Below, one piece after another: positions 51,571 through 59,175 of a stretch of DNA of 64,000 nucleotides; position 1 is the stretch's first letter, and each line of letters opens with the position of its first letter. Made by a program: the position numbers and the translations under genes. The notes beneath the pieces were generated by a model. That model was not told the origin of the DNA, searched no databases, and saw only the letters and a program-made list of their open reading frames with translations. Location of the stretch: contig NZ_CP014263.1 in assembly GCF_001988955.1 (NCBI RefSeq), positions 3,132,001 through 3,196,000 on the forward strand, read 5' to 3'. Source of the stretch: Spirosoma montaniterrae (GTDB lineage: Bacteria; Bacteroidota; Bacteroidia; Cytophagales; Spirosomataceae).

Positions 51571-52323
51571 CTATTTCCGAACAATGGTTGTTGCAGCAGC
51601 CTGTGCGCTGGCTAAGATCGTCAGGTCGGCAATGGTAACATGGGCGGGGGCCGTCACGGCATACACGATGGCATCGGCAATGTCGGTGGCTTCGAGTGGC
51701 GTAAAGCCTTCGTAGACTTTGGCGGCCCGCTCAGTATCGCCTTTGAAACGCACCGCCGAAAACTCGGTTTCGACCGCGCCGGGTGCAATATTCGTCACTT
51801 TAATGCCGTGCTGGGTGAGGTCGAGCCGCATACCGGTGCTGAGTGCTTCTACGGCGGCTTTACTGGCGCAGTACACAGCCCCGTTGGCGTAGGTTTGTTT
51901 GCCAGCTATCGAACTGATGTTTATAATATGCCCGCGCTGCCGCGCCACCATGCCCGCTATCACAGCCCTCGAAACATACAGCAACCCCTGCACATTGCCG
52001 TCGATCATCTGATCCCAGTCGGCCACGTCGCCATCCTGAATCGCGCTCAGGCCGTGAGCATTACCGGCGTTATTGACCAGAATATCAATTGTTTGCCAGT
52101 CGGCAGGCAGCGAATTAATAGCTGTTTCAACGGCTTCGCGGTCACGCACGTCGAACAGGAGTGTGGTAACGGCAGTTTTCGTGCCAAGCTTCTGTTGTAG
52201 TTCCTGAAGCCGGTCTTCCCGACGACCACAGAGGATAAGACGGTACTCCATATCGGCAAAAGCATCGGCGGTGGCCCGTCCAATACCCGACGTAGCTCCG
52301 GTAATTAATGCGGTACGAAACAT
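51571..52323 (-). CDS. SDR family oxidoreductase, YdfG-like
   Basis: A 250-aa NADP-type short-chain dehydrogenase. GATSGIGRATADAF binds the cofactor, CGRREDR supplies the Arg for NADP, NNAGNAHGL is the NAG motif, and the active site reads INISSIAGKQTYANGAVYCASKAAV. The C-terminal VYAVTAPAHVTIADLTILAS is that of serine 3-dehydrogenase/YdfG homologues acting on 3-hydroxy acids. Its role is probably general detoxification or amino-acid metabolism. No partner gene nearby. Confidence 0.92.
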   Translation of the reverse strand: MFRTALITGATSGIGRATADAFADMEYRLILCGRREDRLQELQQKLGTKTAVTTLLFDVRDREAVETAINSLPADWQTIDILVNNAGNAHGLSAIQDGDVADWDQMIDGNVQGLLYVSRAVIAGMVARQRGHIINISSIAGKQTYANGAVYCASKAAVEALSTGMRLDLTQHGIKVTNIAPGAVETEFSAVRFKGDTERAAKVYEGFTPLEATDIADAIVYAVTAPAHVTIADLTILASAQAAATTIVRK

Positions 52324-52388
52324 GATAGGCGTTAATACGTTTGCAAATGTATAGTGACTTTGGACGACAAAACTGGCTCCAAAACGGC

Positions 52389-52461
52389 CATCTGAAAGAT
52401 TTTTCCTGATTTTTCAGATGATGCGTAACGTTGGCGCAAGTTTTGCCAACGAATTACGCAT
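52389..52461 (+). promoter_or_regulatory. Two tandem hairpins before the glycosyltransferase gene
   Basis: CATCTGAAA (52389-52397) pairs with TTTCAGATG (52412-52420). Immediately after, ATGCGTAA-CGTTGGC (52421-52435) pairs with GCCAACG-AA-TTACGCAT (52445-52461), 15 bp with a two-base bulge. The second ends just before a possible ATG at 52464. Confidence 0.6.
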
Positions 52462-52484
52462 AAATGCCTTTACCAACTTCCACT

Positions 52485-53474
52485 ATGATACCAGAATTTT
52501 CGGTCGTGATTCCAACGTATCAGCGACCGGCTCTACTCCTCAAATGTTTGGATGCGCTGGGACGGCAGCTTCTTGCCCGCGACCAGTTTGAAATTATTGT
52601 GGTTGACGACGCCCACTCGCCCGAAACCGAGACGGCGGTGCAGTTATTTGCGCGTCAGATTGCCCGGTCGGGTAGCCCGCTCGAAGTACGCTACCTCGGT
52701 CAGCCTACCCGACGTGGCCCGGCTGCGGCCCGAAACCGGGGCTGGCGGGCCGCTCGCGGGCGGGTGGTAGCCTTTACTGATGACGACTGCCTGCCACAAC
52801 CGAACTGGCTTCCATCGGCATTGGTTTGTTTTCAGCGCGGGGCACAGGTTGTGACCGGCCAACTGCGTTTTAATAACCCCAGCGATACCCCCATTCACGA
52901 CCGCACGCTGGCGTTGCTCGAAACAGCGGAGTTTGTTACCGCCAATTGTTTCTGCCGCAAATCGGTGCTGGAGCGCGTGGGTGGTTTTGAGGAAGCCTTC
53001 GATGTAGCCTGGGACGACGACAACGATTTTCGATTTAAGCTGATTCAGGCGGGTATTCCGGTTGGCAAGTGCCCCGAAGCCGTGGTGCTGCACCCCATTC
53101 CCGAAAGCCCCTGGTACGCGCCTATTTATGCCGAACGCCGAAATAGCTACGATGCCCTGCTCTACAAGCGTCATCCCGATCTGTTCCGGGAACGAATGCC
53201 CAACTACCGGGGATTGGTTCTACAATATTATGTCTGCGTACTGAGTGTGCTGATGGCTTTGATAGGTTTGTTGGCGGGCTCTGTACCGGCCATAACGCTT
53301 GGGGTAGGCACGTGGGCAACCTTATCAGCCGACCTGATTCTGCGATTCCTGCCCGATGGGCGTTTGGACTGGCGCACCATTAAACACGCGATACTGACCG
53401 GATTAGCCACGCCATTTGTGTCGGTCTACTGGCGGCTGTACGGAGCAGTGAAGTACAAAGTGCTGTATTGGTAA
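52485..53474 (+). CDS. Family 2 glycosyltransferase
   Basis: A 329-aa GT-A enzyme. It opens PEFSVVIPTYQRPALLLKCLDAL, with the nucleotide Asp in IIVVDDAHSPET, GPAAARNRGWRAARG, the metal-binding FTDDDCLPQPNWL and an acceptor-side ED-like WDDDNDFRFKLIQAG. Two hydrophobic segments near the C-terminus (VCVLSVLMALIGLLAGSVPAITLGVG) anchor it to the membrane. Substrate unknown. The ATG at 52485 fits the domain start and leaves room for the upstream hairpins; 52464 would add seven residues. Confidence 0.9.
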   Translation: MIPEFSVVIPTYQRPALLLKCLDALGRQLLARDQFEIIVVDDAHSPETETAVQLFARQIARSGSPLEVRYLGQPTRRGPAAARNRGWRAARGRVVAFTDDDCLPQPNWLPSALVCFQRGAQVVTGQLRFNNPSDTPIHDRTLALLETAEFVTANCFCRKSVLERVGGFEEAFDVAWDDDNDFRFKLIQAGIPVGKCPEAVVLHPIPESPWYAPIYAERRNSYDALLYKRHPDLFRERMPNYRGLVLQYYVCVLSVLMALIGLLAGSVPAITLGVGTWATLSADLILRFLPDGRLDWRTIKHAILTGLATPFVSVYWRLYGAVKYKVLYW

Positions 53475-53606
53475 TAGCATTTACGAAAAAAGAGCGTAAA
53501 GCCCCCGTGCTTTAGCCGGGGGATATAAGCGATAGCCGTAGGCTAAGGTCTGTTAACTTCTAACATTTTCTATTGTTAATGTTAAAAATTTGCGTAACTT
53601 TGGCCC

Positions 53607-54785
53607 ATGTTAAAAGCCTATCACTACCGGCTATACCCGAACGCTACACAAACCGAGTTGCTTAACAAGCATTTTGGCAGTGTGCGTTATGTGTATAATT
53701 GGGCGTTAGGCATCAAGACCAATGCCTATCAGCTTGAATCAAAAACCGTTAGCCGCTTTGAGTTGGATAAGCAGTTAACCCGCCTGAAAACGGAATTAAC
53801 GTGGTTAGGCGAGATTAACGCACAGGCATTGCAGGCATCACTCCGGCATTTAGATTCGGCGTACACCCGCTTTTTTCGGGAAAAGAAAGGGTTTCCCCGC
53901 TTCAAGTCGAAGAAAGACAACCGGCATAGTTTCCAGTGTCCCCAGAACTGCAAGGTTGATTTTGCAGCCGGCACGTTGCAACTTCCCAAAATCGGCAGGA
54001 TCAACGTTGTATTCAGCCGGGAGTTCACGGGTACTATCAAGACCGTGACGGTAGCGAAGTCGGCCACGGGAAAAGTCTTTGCGTCGGTGCTGGTTGAAAC
54101 AGACGACGTTGTACTGGTGAAGTCAGCACCTAATCCGACTACTGCGGTGGGCATTGATGTTGGCCTGAAATACTTTGCTACCCTCTCAACCGGCGAAGTA
54201 ATTGCCAACCCACGTTTCTTAAAGAAGTCGCTCAAAAAACTGCGTCGGCTTTCCCGCCAGCACAGCAAAAAGCAGAAAGGCAGTAGCAACAGAAATAAGT
54301 CCAAAATCAGACTCGCCCGCCAGCATGAGCGCGTAACTAACCAGCGCAACGACTTTCTCCACAAGACCAGTACGGCAATAACCAAGCGGTACGGTACGGT
54401 CTGCGTGGAGAACCTGAACATATCGGGCATGATGAAGAACAGCCGACTTAGCCGTGCCATTGCGGACGTAAGTTGGGGTAGTTTCGTTTCCATGCTCGAA
54501 TACAAATGCGACTGGCAGGGTAAAAACCTTGTCAGAATCGGACGGTTTGAGCCATCAAGCAAGCTCTGTACGTGTGGCACCATAAACCACAGCCTGACTC
54601 TGAAAGACCGGGTGTGGACGTGTAGCCGTTGTGGTGTGACACATGACAGGGATATTTTGGCGGCTAACAACATCGTTCGGTTTGCGTTTCAGAAGCAAAA
54701 CTTAATAGGCATGGACAGTGCCGAATCTACGCTTGGGGAGAGGAACGGTAGTTTATCATTGAGCCAAGAATCTCCCAGCCTTTAG
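53607..54785 (+). CDS. tnpB: RNA-guided endonuclease TnpB (OrfB)
   Basis: A 392-aa TnpB, the Cas12-like nuclease guided by an RNA from the element's right end. The N-terminal domain LKAYHYRLYPNATQTELLNKHFG is typical. RuvC acids are all present: Asp in GIDVGLKYFATLS, Glu in VCVENLNISGMM and Asp in HDRDILAANNI. The zinc-binding segment reads CTCG and CSRCG. The full length and intact active site suggest it is functional. The TAG stop (54783-54785) lies in the loop of the right-end hairpin, as expected when the guide RNA overlaps the 3' end of the gene. Confidence 0.93.
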   Translation: MLKAYHYRLYPNATQTELLNKHFGSVRYVYNWALGIKTNAYQLESKTVSRFELDKQLTRLKTELTWLGEINAQALQASLRHLDSAYTRFFREKKGFPRFKSKKDNRHSFQCPQNCKVDFAAGTLQLPKIGRINVVFSREFTGTIKTVTVAKSATGKVFASVLVETDDVVLVKSAPNPTTAVGIDVGLKYFATLSTGEVIANPRFLKKSLKKLRRLSRQHSKKQKGSSNRNKSKIRLARQHERVTNQRNDFLHKTSTAITKRYGTVCVENLNISGMMKNSRLSRAIADVSWGSFVSMLEYKCDWQGKNLVRIGRFEPSSKLCTCGTINHSLTLKDRVWTCSRCGVTHDRDILAANNIVRFAFQKQNLIGMDSAESTLGERNGSLSLSQESPSL

Positions 54786-54800
54786 GCGGGAGAGTGTCAA
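54700..54800 (+). ncRNA. Probable omega (reRNA) scaffold of tnpB
   Basis: TnpB guide RNAs derive from the 3' end of tnpB and the right end of the element. Here the last ~85 nt of the gene plus the right-end hairpin (54772-54792) and AGTGTCAA would be the scaffold, with guide bases from 54801 on. Limits are by analogy. Confidence 0.45.
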
Positions 54801-56347
54801 TCCTGCTGGTATCTCGCTAAATCGCTGATCGAACGCAGATTCAGTTGTTGAGCCTGTGTTCGGCGCATCATCAGGCAGTAGCTGTTGCTGAAGCCCAGCG
54901 GTCGTTGCCAAACTAATCCGTATTGCCGGGCAAATTCCTGCCGAACAAACCGAAATACCAAATCTGATTGCATAGACAAGGTTTTGAGCTTAGCCGCCGT
55001 AGGTTGCAGAATCACCAGCAACCCCGTGCCGGTATATTCGGGATAGACGTCAATGGCCCCTGTGCGGAGGGCATCGAAGCAGATTTGGGTGCCGCCCAGC
55101 CCGGTTTTCGTTACCACCCGCAGCCGCGTATGTCCTTCCAGCAATTGCCGGTAGATTTCAGACAGAATATATTGCTCCGTAAACACCTTCGATCCTATCA
55201 CCACAGTCTCGGTCCGTTCGCCGGGTGCGGGACGTTTATATAGCCCCGTTCGTCTCAGAAAATCAGCAGCCACCCGTTCGGGCGAATGGCGCAGATAATC
55301 AGCCTCGTAATTTAGGGCCGTCATCACCGAATCGGTTAGTTTTCCGGCCAACAGATCGAGCGTAGGGCCAAGGTCGGGATGCCGCGTTAGTGCGGCTTTT
55401 CGTACTATGGGAGCCGCATCGTAGGGTGGGAAGGCATGGCGGTCGTCGGCAAGCACAACCAGGTTGAAAGCCCGGATGCGGCCATCGGTCGAGTAACCGC
55501 TGATGATATCAACCTGCTCACGGTGAATAGCTTCATACATCAGGCTTTGGTCGATCAGGCGCGGGCGCAGTGTGAGACCGTATGTTTTCTGCAAACCAGG
55601 ATAGCCATCGGCCCGTCCGTAAAATTCATGTGCGAAGCCAGCAATTAGTTTATCAGACCGGCTGATTGGCACTAAATAAAACGCCGACAGCAGCGGCAGT
55701 AATGCCACAAAAAGTAAGGCCCCAACGCGCATTTTTCGGCCCGAAAGCGTCTGTAAACGCGCCAGGCCCAAATCGAAGCCCACCGCCAGCAGTGCCGCCG
55801 GAATGGCTCCGGCCAGCATCATATTGGTATTACTGAGCGCAATACCGCCAAAAATAAATTCACCCAAACCACCAGCCGCCACATAAGCGGCCAGCGTTGC
55901 CACACCTACGTTGATGACTGCCGCCGTGCGAACGCCCGCAAAAATTACCGGCAACGCCAATGGCAATTCTACTTTCATCAATACCTGCCGATTCGTCATA
56001 CCAACGCCCCGCGCAGCTTCTGTTACCGACGCACTTACTTCCGTAATGCCCACGTAGGTGTTGCGGATGATGGGCAGCAATGCATACAGAAACAACGCTA
56101 CCAACGCCGGGCCGACGCCAATGCCAAGCAACGGAATCAGAAACCCCAGCAGGGCCACGCTCGGCACCGTTTGCAGCACGCCCGCTACACCCAGCACACC
56201 CGATGCCAGCCGTTTTTGCCGGGCAATGAGAATACCCAGCGGCACACCCGCAACTAAAGCCAGTAACAGCGAGACAAACGTTAGCCCAACGTGTGTCAGC
56301 GTTTGCTCAAGCAGTTTATCAGCGTTTTGTCGAATGAAATCAAGCAT
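54797..56347 (-). CDS. Betaine-type ABC permease fused to permuted binding domain
   Basis: A 516-aa OpuCB/OpuCC-type fusion. Residues 1-230 are the permease, with the EAA loop at about 110-133 (EAARGVGMTNRQVLMKVELP). The binding domain is in swapped order. Residues 231-370 are the C-terminal half (FAHEFYGRADGYPGLQKTYG, SGYSTDGRI, FPPYDAAPIVRK, ERVAADFLRRTGL). Residues 380-516 are the N-terminal half (VVIGSKVFTEQYILSEIYR, GLGGTQICFDALRTG, IDVYPEYTGTG, LGFSNSY, ISDLARYQQD). The substrate may be betaine, choline or a similar compound. The stop lies at the tnpB element's right end. Confidence 0.9.
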   Translation of the reverse strand: MLDFIRQNADKLLEQTLTHVGLTFVSLLLALVAGVPLGILIARQKRLASGVLGVAGVLQTVPSVALLGFLIPLLGIGVGPALVALFLYALLPIIRNTYVGITEVSASVTEAARGVGMTNRQVLMKVELPLALPVIFAGVRTAAVINVGVATLAAYVAAGGLGEFIFGGIALSNTNMMLAGAIPAALLAVGFDLGLARLQTLSGRKMRVGALLFVALLPLLSAFYLVPISRSDKLIAGFAHEFYGRADGYPGLQKTYGLTLRPRLIDQSLMYEAIHREQVDIISGYSTDGRIRAFNLVVLADDRHAFPPYDAAPIVRKAALTRHPDLGPTLDLLAGKLTDSVMTALNYEADYLRHSPERVAADFLRRTGLYKRPAPGERTETVVIGSKVFTEQYILSEIYRQLLEGHTRLRVVTKTGLGGTQICFDALRTGAIDVYPEYTGTGLLVILQPTAAKLKTLSMQSDLVFRFVRQEFARQYGLVWQRPLGFSNSYCLMMRRTQAQQLNLRSISDLARYQQD

Positions 56348-56349
56348 TC

Positions 56350-57063
56350 TTATACCTCCAGAAAGTCTCGTACAAATTCATTTACCGGCTTGCTCATCAA
56401 CTCCTCCGGGGTTCCAATCTGAACGATGCGCCCCCCGTCCATGAGCGCAATGCGGTCGGCCAGTTCGCGGGCTTCGGTTACGTCGTGCGTAACGAGGACA
56501 ACGGTAGTTTCCTGCAACTCGCTCAGGCTGAAGAGTTCGCGCCGGACGTGCTTTCGCGTGAAGGGGTCGAGTGCGCCAAACGGTTCGTCCATCAGCACTA
56601 CCGGCGGGCGGGCAGCTAAGGCTCGTGCCACGCCTACGCGCTGCCGCTGCCCCCCACTCAGGTTGGCAGGGTAGCGGGTTAGTACCGACGCAGGCAGTTG
56701 CAGCTTATCGATCAGTTCATGGGTACGGGCACGAATGGCGTCGGTCTCCCAGCCGAGCAGCGTTGGCACAGTGGCAATGGCCTCGGCTACGGTATAATGC
56801 GGAAACAGGCCGCCGTCCTGAATCACATAACCGATGCGTCGGCGCAGGTTGGGTGCATCCTGTTGCTGCACGTCGATTCCGTCGAGGCTGATCTGTCCGT
56901 CGTCAGGTTCGATGAGCCGGTTCAGCATTTTCAGCGTCGTAGTTTTGCCCGAACCGCTCGTACCGAGCAGCACCAGCGTTTCGCCCCGCGCTACGCTGAA
57001 CGACACACGATCAACTACCGTAGTGGTTCCGTAGCGTTTCACTACGTTCCGAACATGAATCAT
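56350..57063 (-). CDS. Betaine/choline-type ABC transporter ATPase
   Basis: A 237-aa ATP-binding subunit of the ProV/OpuCA class. Walker A is GTSGSGKTTTLKMLNRL, the Q-loop region RRRIGYVIQDGGLFPHYTV is characteristic of this class, the signature is NLSGGQRQRVGVARAL and Walker B is PPVVLMDEPFGALDP. It lacks the C-terminal CBS pair that senses ionic strength in OpuCA, so osmotic gating would have to come from elsewhere. It ends 2 nt before the permease-binding fusion. Confidence 0.95.
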   Translation of the reverse strand: MIHVRNVVKRYGTTTVVDRVSFSVARGETLVLLGTSGSGKTTTLKMLNRLIEPDDGQISLDGIDVQQQDAPNLRRRIGYVIQDGGLFPHYTVAEAIATVPTLLGWETDAIRARTHELIDKLQLPASVLTRYPANLSGGQRQRVGVARALAARPPVVLMDEPFGALDPFTRKHVRRELFSLSELQETTVVLVTHDVTEARELADRIALMDGGRIVQIGTPEELMSKPVNEFVRDFLEV

Positions 57064-57070
57064 TGGGCAT

Positions 57071-58494
57071 TCAATTAGTTGCGGGTAAGGTAATAATAAA
57101 ATCGGCCCCTTGCCCTTCGGTACTTTCTACCCAGATCTGCCCGTTGTGGCCTTTGGTTACAATGTCGTAACTGAGCGATAAGCCCAGTCCCGTGCCTTCG
57201 CCCGTGGGTTTGGTGGTGAAGAACGGCTGAAAAATCTTTTCTTTCACGGCGTCTGAAATGCCAAGTCCGTTGTCGCGAACGCGAATTTCGATTCGGTCTG
57301 GCATGCCTTTCTGTGTCAGATACTTTGTGCTAACCGATACTGTTGGCGCGTATGGAAAGGTATTACGGGCATGGGTGGCTCTTTGCTGTCGTTTCTGCAC
57401 GGCGTAAAAGGCGTTGTTGAAGAGGTTGAGCAGCACCCGGCCTATATCCTGCGGCACCATGTTTACGGCAGGCAACCTGGCATCGAAATCTGTTTTCAGC
57501 GTAGCATTGAATAACTTGTCTTTAGCTCGCAGGCCATGATACGCCAGCCGGATATACTCGTCGCAGAGCGCGTTTACGTTGGTTAGTTGCCATTCGCCCG
57601 CGCTCATGCGGCTGTGTTCGAGCATACTTTTTACGATACCCGACGCCCGCTTGCCGTGGTACACAACCTTTTGCAGGTTCTGCGTCAGGTCGTTCATTAT
57701 TTCGTCGGCGTACTCCCTGTCAGCATCGGAGAGCTTCGTTAGCGGCCCTTCTTTCAGCTCCTGAACCAGTTCGGTACTGACATCGGCAAAGTTATTGACG
57801 AAGTTGAGTGGGTTTTGAATTTCGTGGGCGATGCCTGCCGTTAATTCGCCCAGTCCCGCCATTTTTTCCTGCTGAATAAGCTGATTCTGAACCAGAACCA
57901 GTTCATCGTTCTTTTGAATCAAGCCGTTGATGGCCCGGTTTTTCTCGTCGTTAAACGCCAGCGTTATAAAAAACAGCACAATAATTTGCCCCATAATCGA
58001 CAGAAAGAAATACAAATCGCGCTTGGCCGGGTCGTAGTGAATGGGCATCTGCCCAACGCTTTGTTCATAGACGAAAAACCCGGTTGCAACGGCCAAACAA
58101 ACGTAGAGCCAAAATATGGCACTACGTCGGCCCAGTATCAGCATTGCCAGAGCAGGCAAAAAAAACAACGATGATACGCCCGGCGATTCGATGCCGCCCC
58201 CCAACACGCCTGCGTGGCAAACAGCACGGTATGAGCGGCAATGTTCAGGTTGGCGCAGACAGGCAGCGATAGCCCCCGTCGAAAGGCAAACAGCAGCAAC
58301 AGACAAATCAGGCTACCCACCATCAGCAGATAGCTAATCTCAGGAAAACCTAATAGTGATCCATTTTGAATGGAAACCAGTTGGCCTATCCCACCGTAAA
58401 GCAGCACAAACACCAGCAGCCGCGCCGATCTGCGGATTTCGTCGTGCTGGTGATACTGCGCCGGGATGAAATAATCGGCAAGTTTTGAGAGCAT
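57071..58494 (-). pseudogene. Sensor histidine kinase broken by a frameshift in a G6 tract
   Basis: Two frames together make one ~474-aa kinase. The first (58494 down to about 58200) encodes TM helices LLVFVLLYGGIGQLVSI, ISYLLMVGSLICLLLLFAF. The second continues from GGIESPGVSSLFFLPALAML through more TM helices, a coiled coil, the H-box GIAHEIQNPLNFVNNF, N-box DIGRVLLNLFNNAFYAV and GTGLGLSLSYDIV. The join is a run of six G on the coding strand (58197-58202); seven would restore frame. It may be a real mutation, phase variation or a sequence error. No response regulator is adjacent. Confidence 0.85.
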
Positions 58495-58505
58495 AGCCGC
58501 GCTGG

Positions 58506-59162
58506 TCAGATCAGTTTACCGTGTCGTCGCCAAAGTGAGTAAATATAGACAGAATCAAGTACGAAACAGGCGATTCCCAGCAGTTGCACGAACCGGCTTT
58601 CGGGAAAAAAGAAAAACAGCGAGATTGTGATAAATCCGGTTCCGAGCATTTTCGACCAGGCCAGCAGCATCGAAAACAGCGAGGTATCTTTGGTTTGCAG
58701 CAACAAAAACAGGCACTGCAACGACAGAATCACGTTGATGATATAGCCCGAATTGGCCCCGTTGAGCGTATCGTACCCCTCTGTCCGGTGCATAAAACAG
58801 AATAATATCCAGAAGCCGAAATTAATGATACAGAACAGTTTAAAGTATTTTGTCAGTTCGGGGTGAATCTGTTGTTTGGTGCCGTAGCGCAGGGTGGCGT
58901 AAAAAATGTAGCAGTCTAAAAAAAACGCGGCCTGATAACTGAGCGAGTAAAGCAACCCCGTGTTGGGGTGGTAAATAAAACTCCAGACAAACTCCCAGCC
59001 AATGTTCGCCCCAGCCACGTAAGCAGGCATTTCGACAAACTTTTTCCGGCGAATTTCGATCACCAGCACTACGTAGGCTACTACCCACAATAGGCAACCA
59101 ATGCCGTTAAAAAGTAAGCCTACAGGCGAGTAATCCCTAAAATTAATTAGCGGTTGATCCAT
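58506..59162 (-). CDS. Seven-TM protein, possibly transmembrane terpene-cyclase-like
   Basis: A 218-aa integral membrane protein with about seven TM helices. The segment GIGCLLWVVAYVVLVIEIRRKKF, then VAGANIGWEFVWSFIYHP and AAFFLDCYIFYATLRYGTKQ, resembles the PaxB-like transmembrane terpene cyclase family, in which an N-x-x-WEF motif and acids in the membrane drive cyclisation. I rely on recalled family patterns, and the match is partial. It lies 13 nt after the MpaB-like gene and 11 nt before the histidine kinase, in one apparent operon. An alternative is a signalling or uncharacterised membrane protein. Confidence 0.6.
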   Translation of the reverse strand: MDQPLINFRDYSPVGLLFNGIGCLLWVVAYVVLVIEIRRKKFVEMPAYVAGANIGWEFVWSFIYHPNTGLLYSLSYQAAFFLDCYIFYATLRYGTKQQIHPELTKYFKLFCIINFGFWILFCFMHRTEGYDTLNGANSGYIINVILSLQCLFLLLQTKDTSLFSMLLAWSKMLGTGFITISLFFFFPESRFVQLLGIACFVLDSVYIYSLWRRHGKLI

Positions 59163-59175
59163 CGTAGCGGTGTGT

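Larger units (their letters stand above)
53500..54800 (+). mobile_element. Solo IS200/IS605-family element (tnpB only)
   Basis: The left-end hairpin CCCCCG/CGGGGG (53502-53507, 53517-53522) has a TGCTTTAGC loop. The right-end imperfect hairpin is at 54772-54792 (CTCCC-GCC/GGC-GGGAG, TTTA loop), followed by AGTGTCAA. The subterminal hairpins and lack of terminal inverted repeats fit IS605/IS1341-type elements. There is no tnpA, so mobility would need a transposase in trans. Exact left boundary and TAM are not certain. Confidence 0.75.

Noticed and set aside
53729..54673. 314-codon frame opposite tnpB
   Set aside because: Fully inside tnpB on the other strand; low-complexity Leu/Ser/Arg sequence and no domain.
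53500..54800. tnpA transposase remnant beside tnpB
   Set aside because: The ~85 nt between the left hairpin and tnpB and the few nt after it are too short and show no HUH motif.
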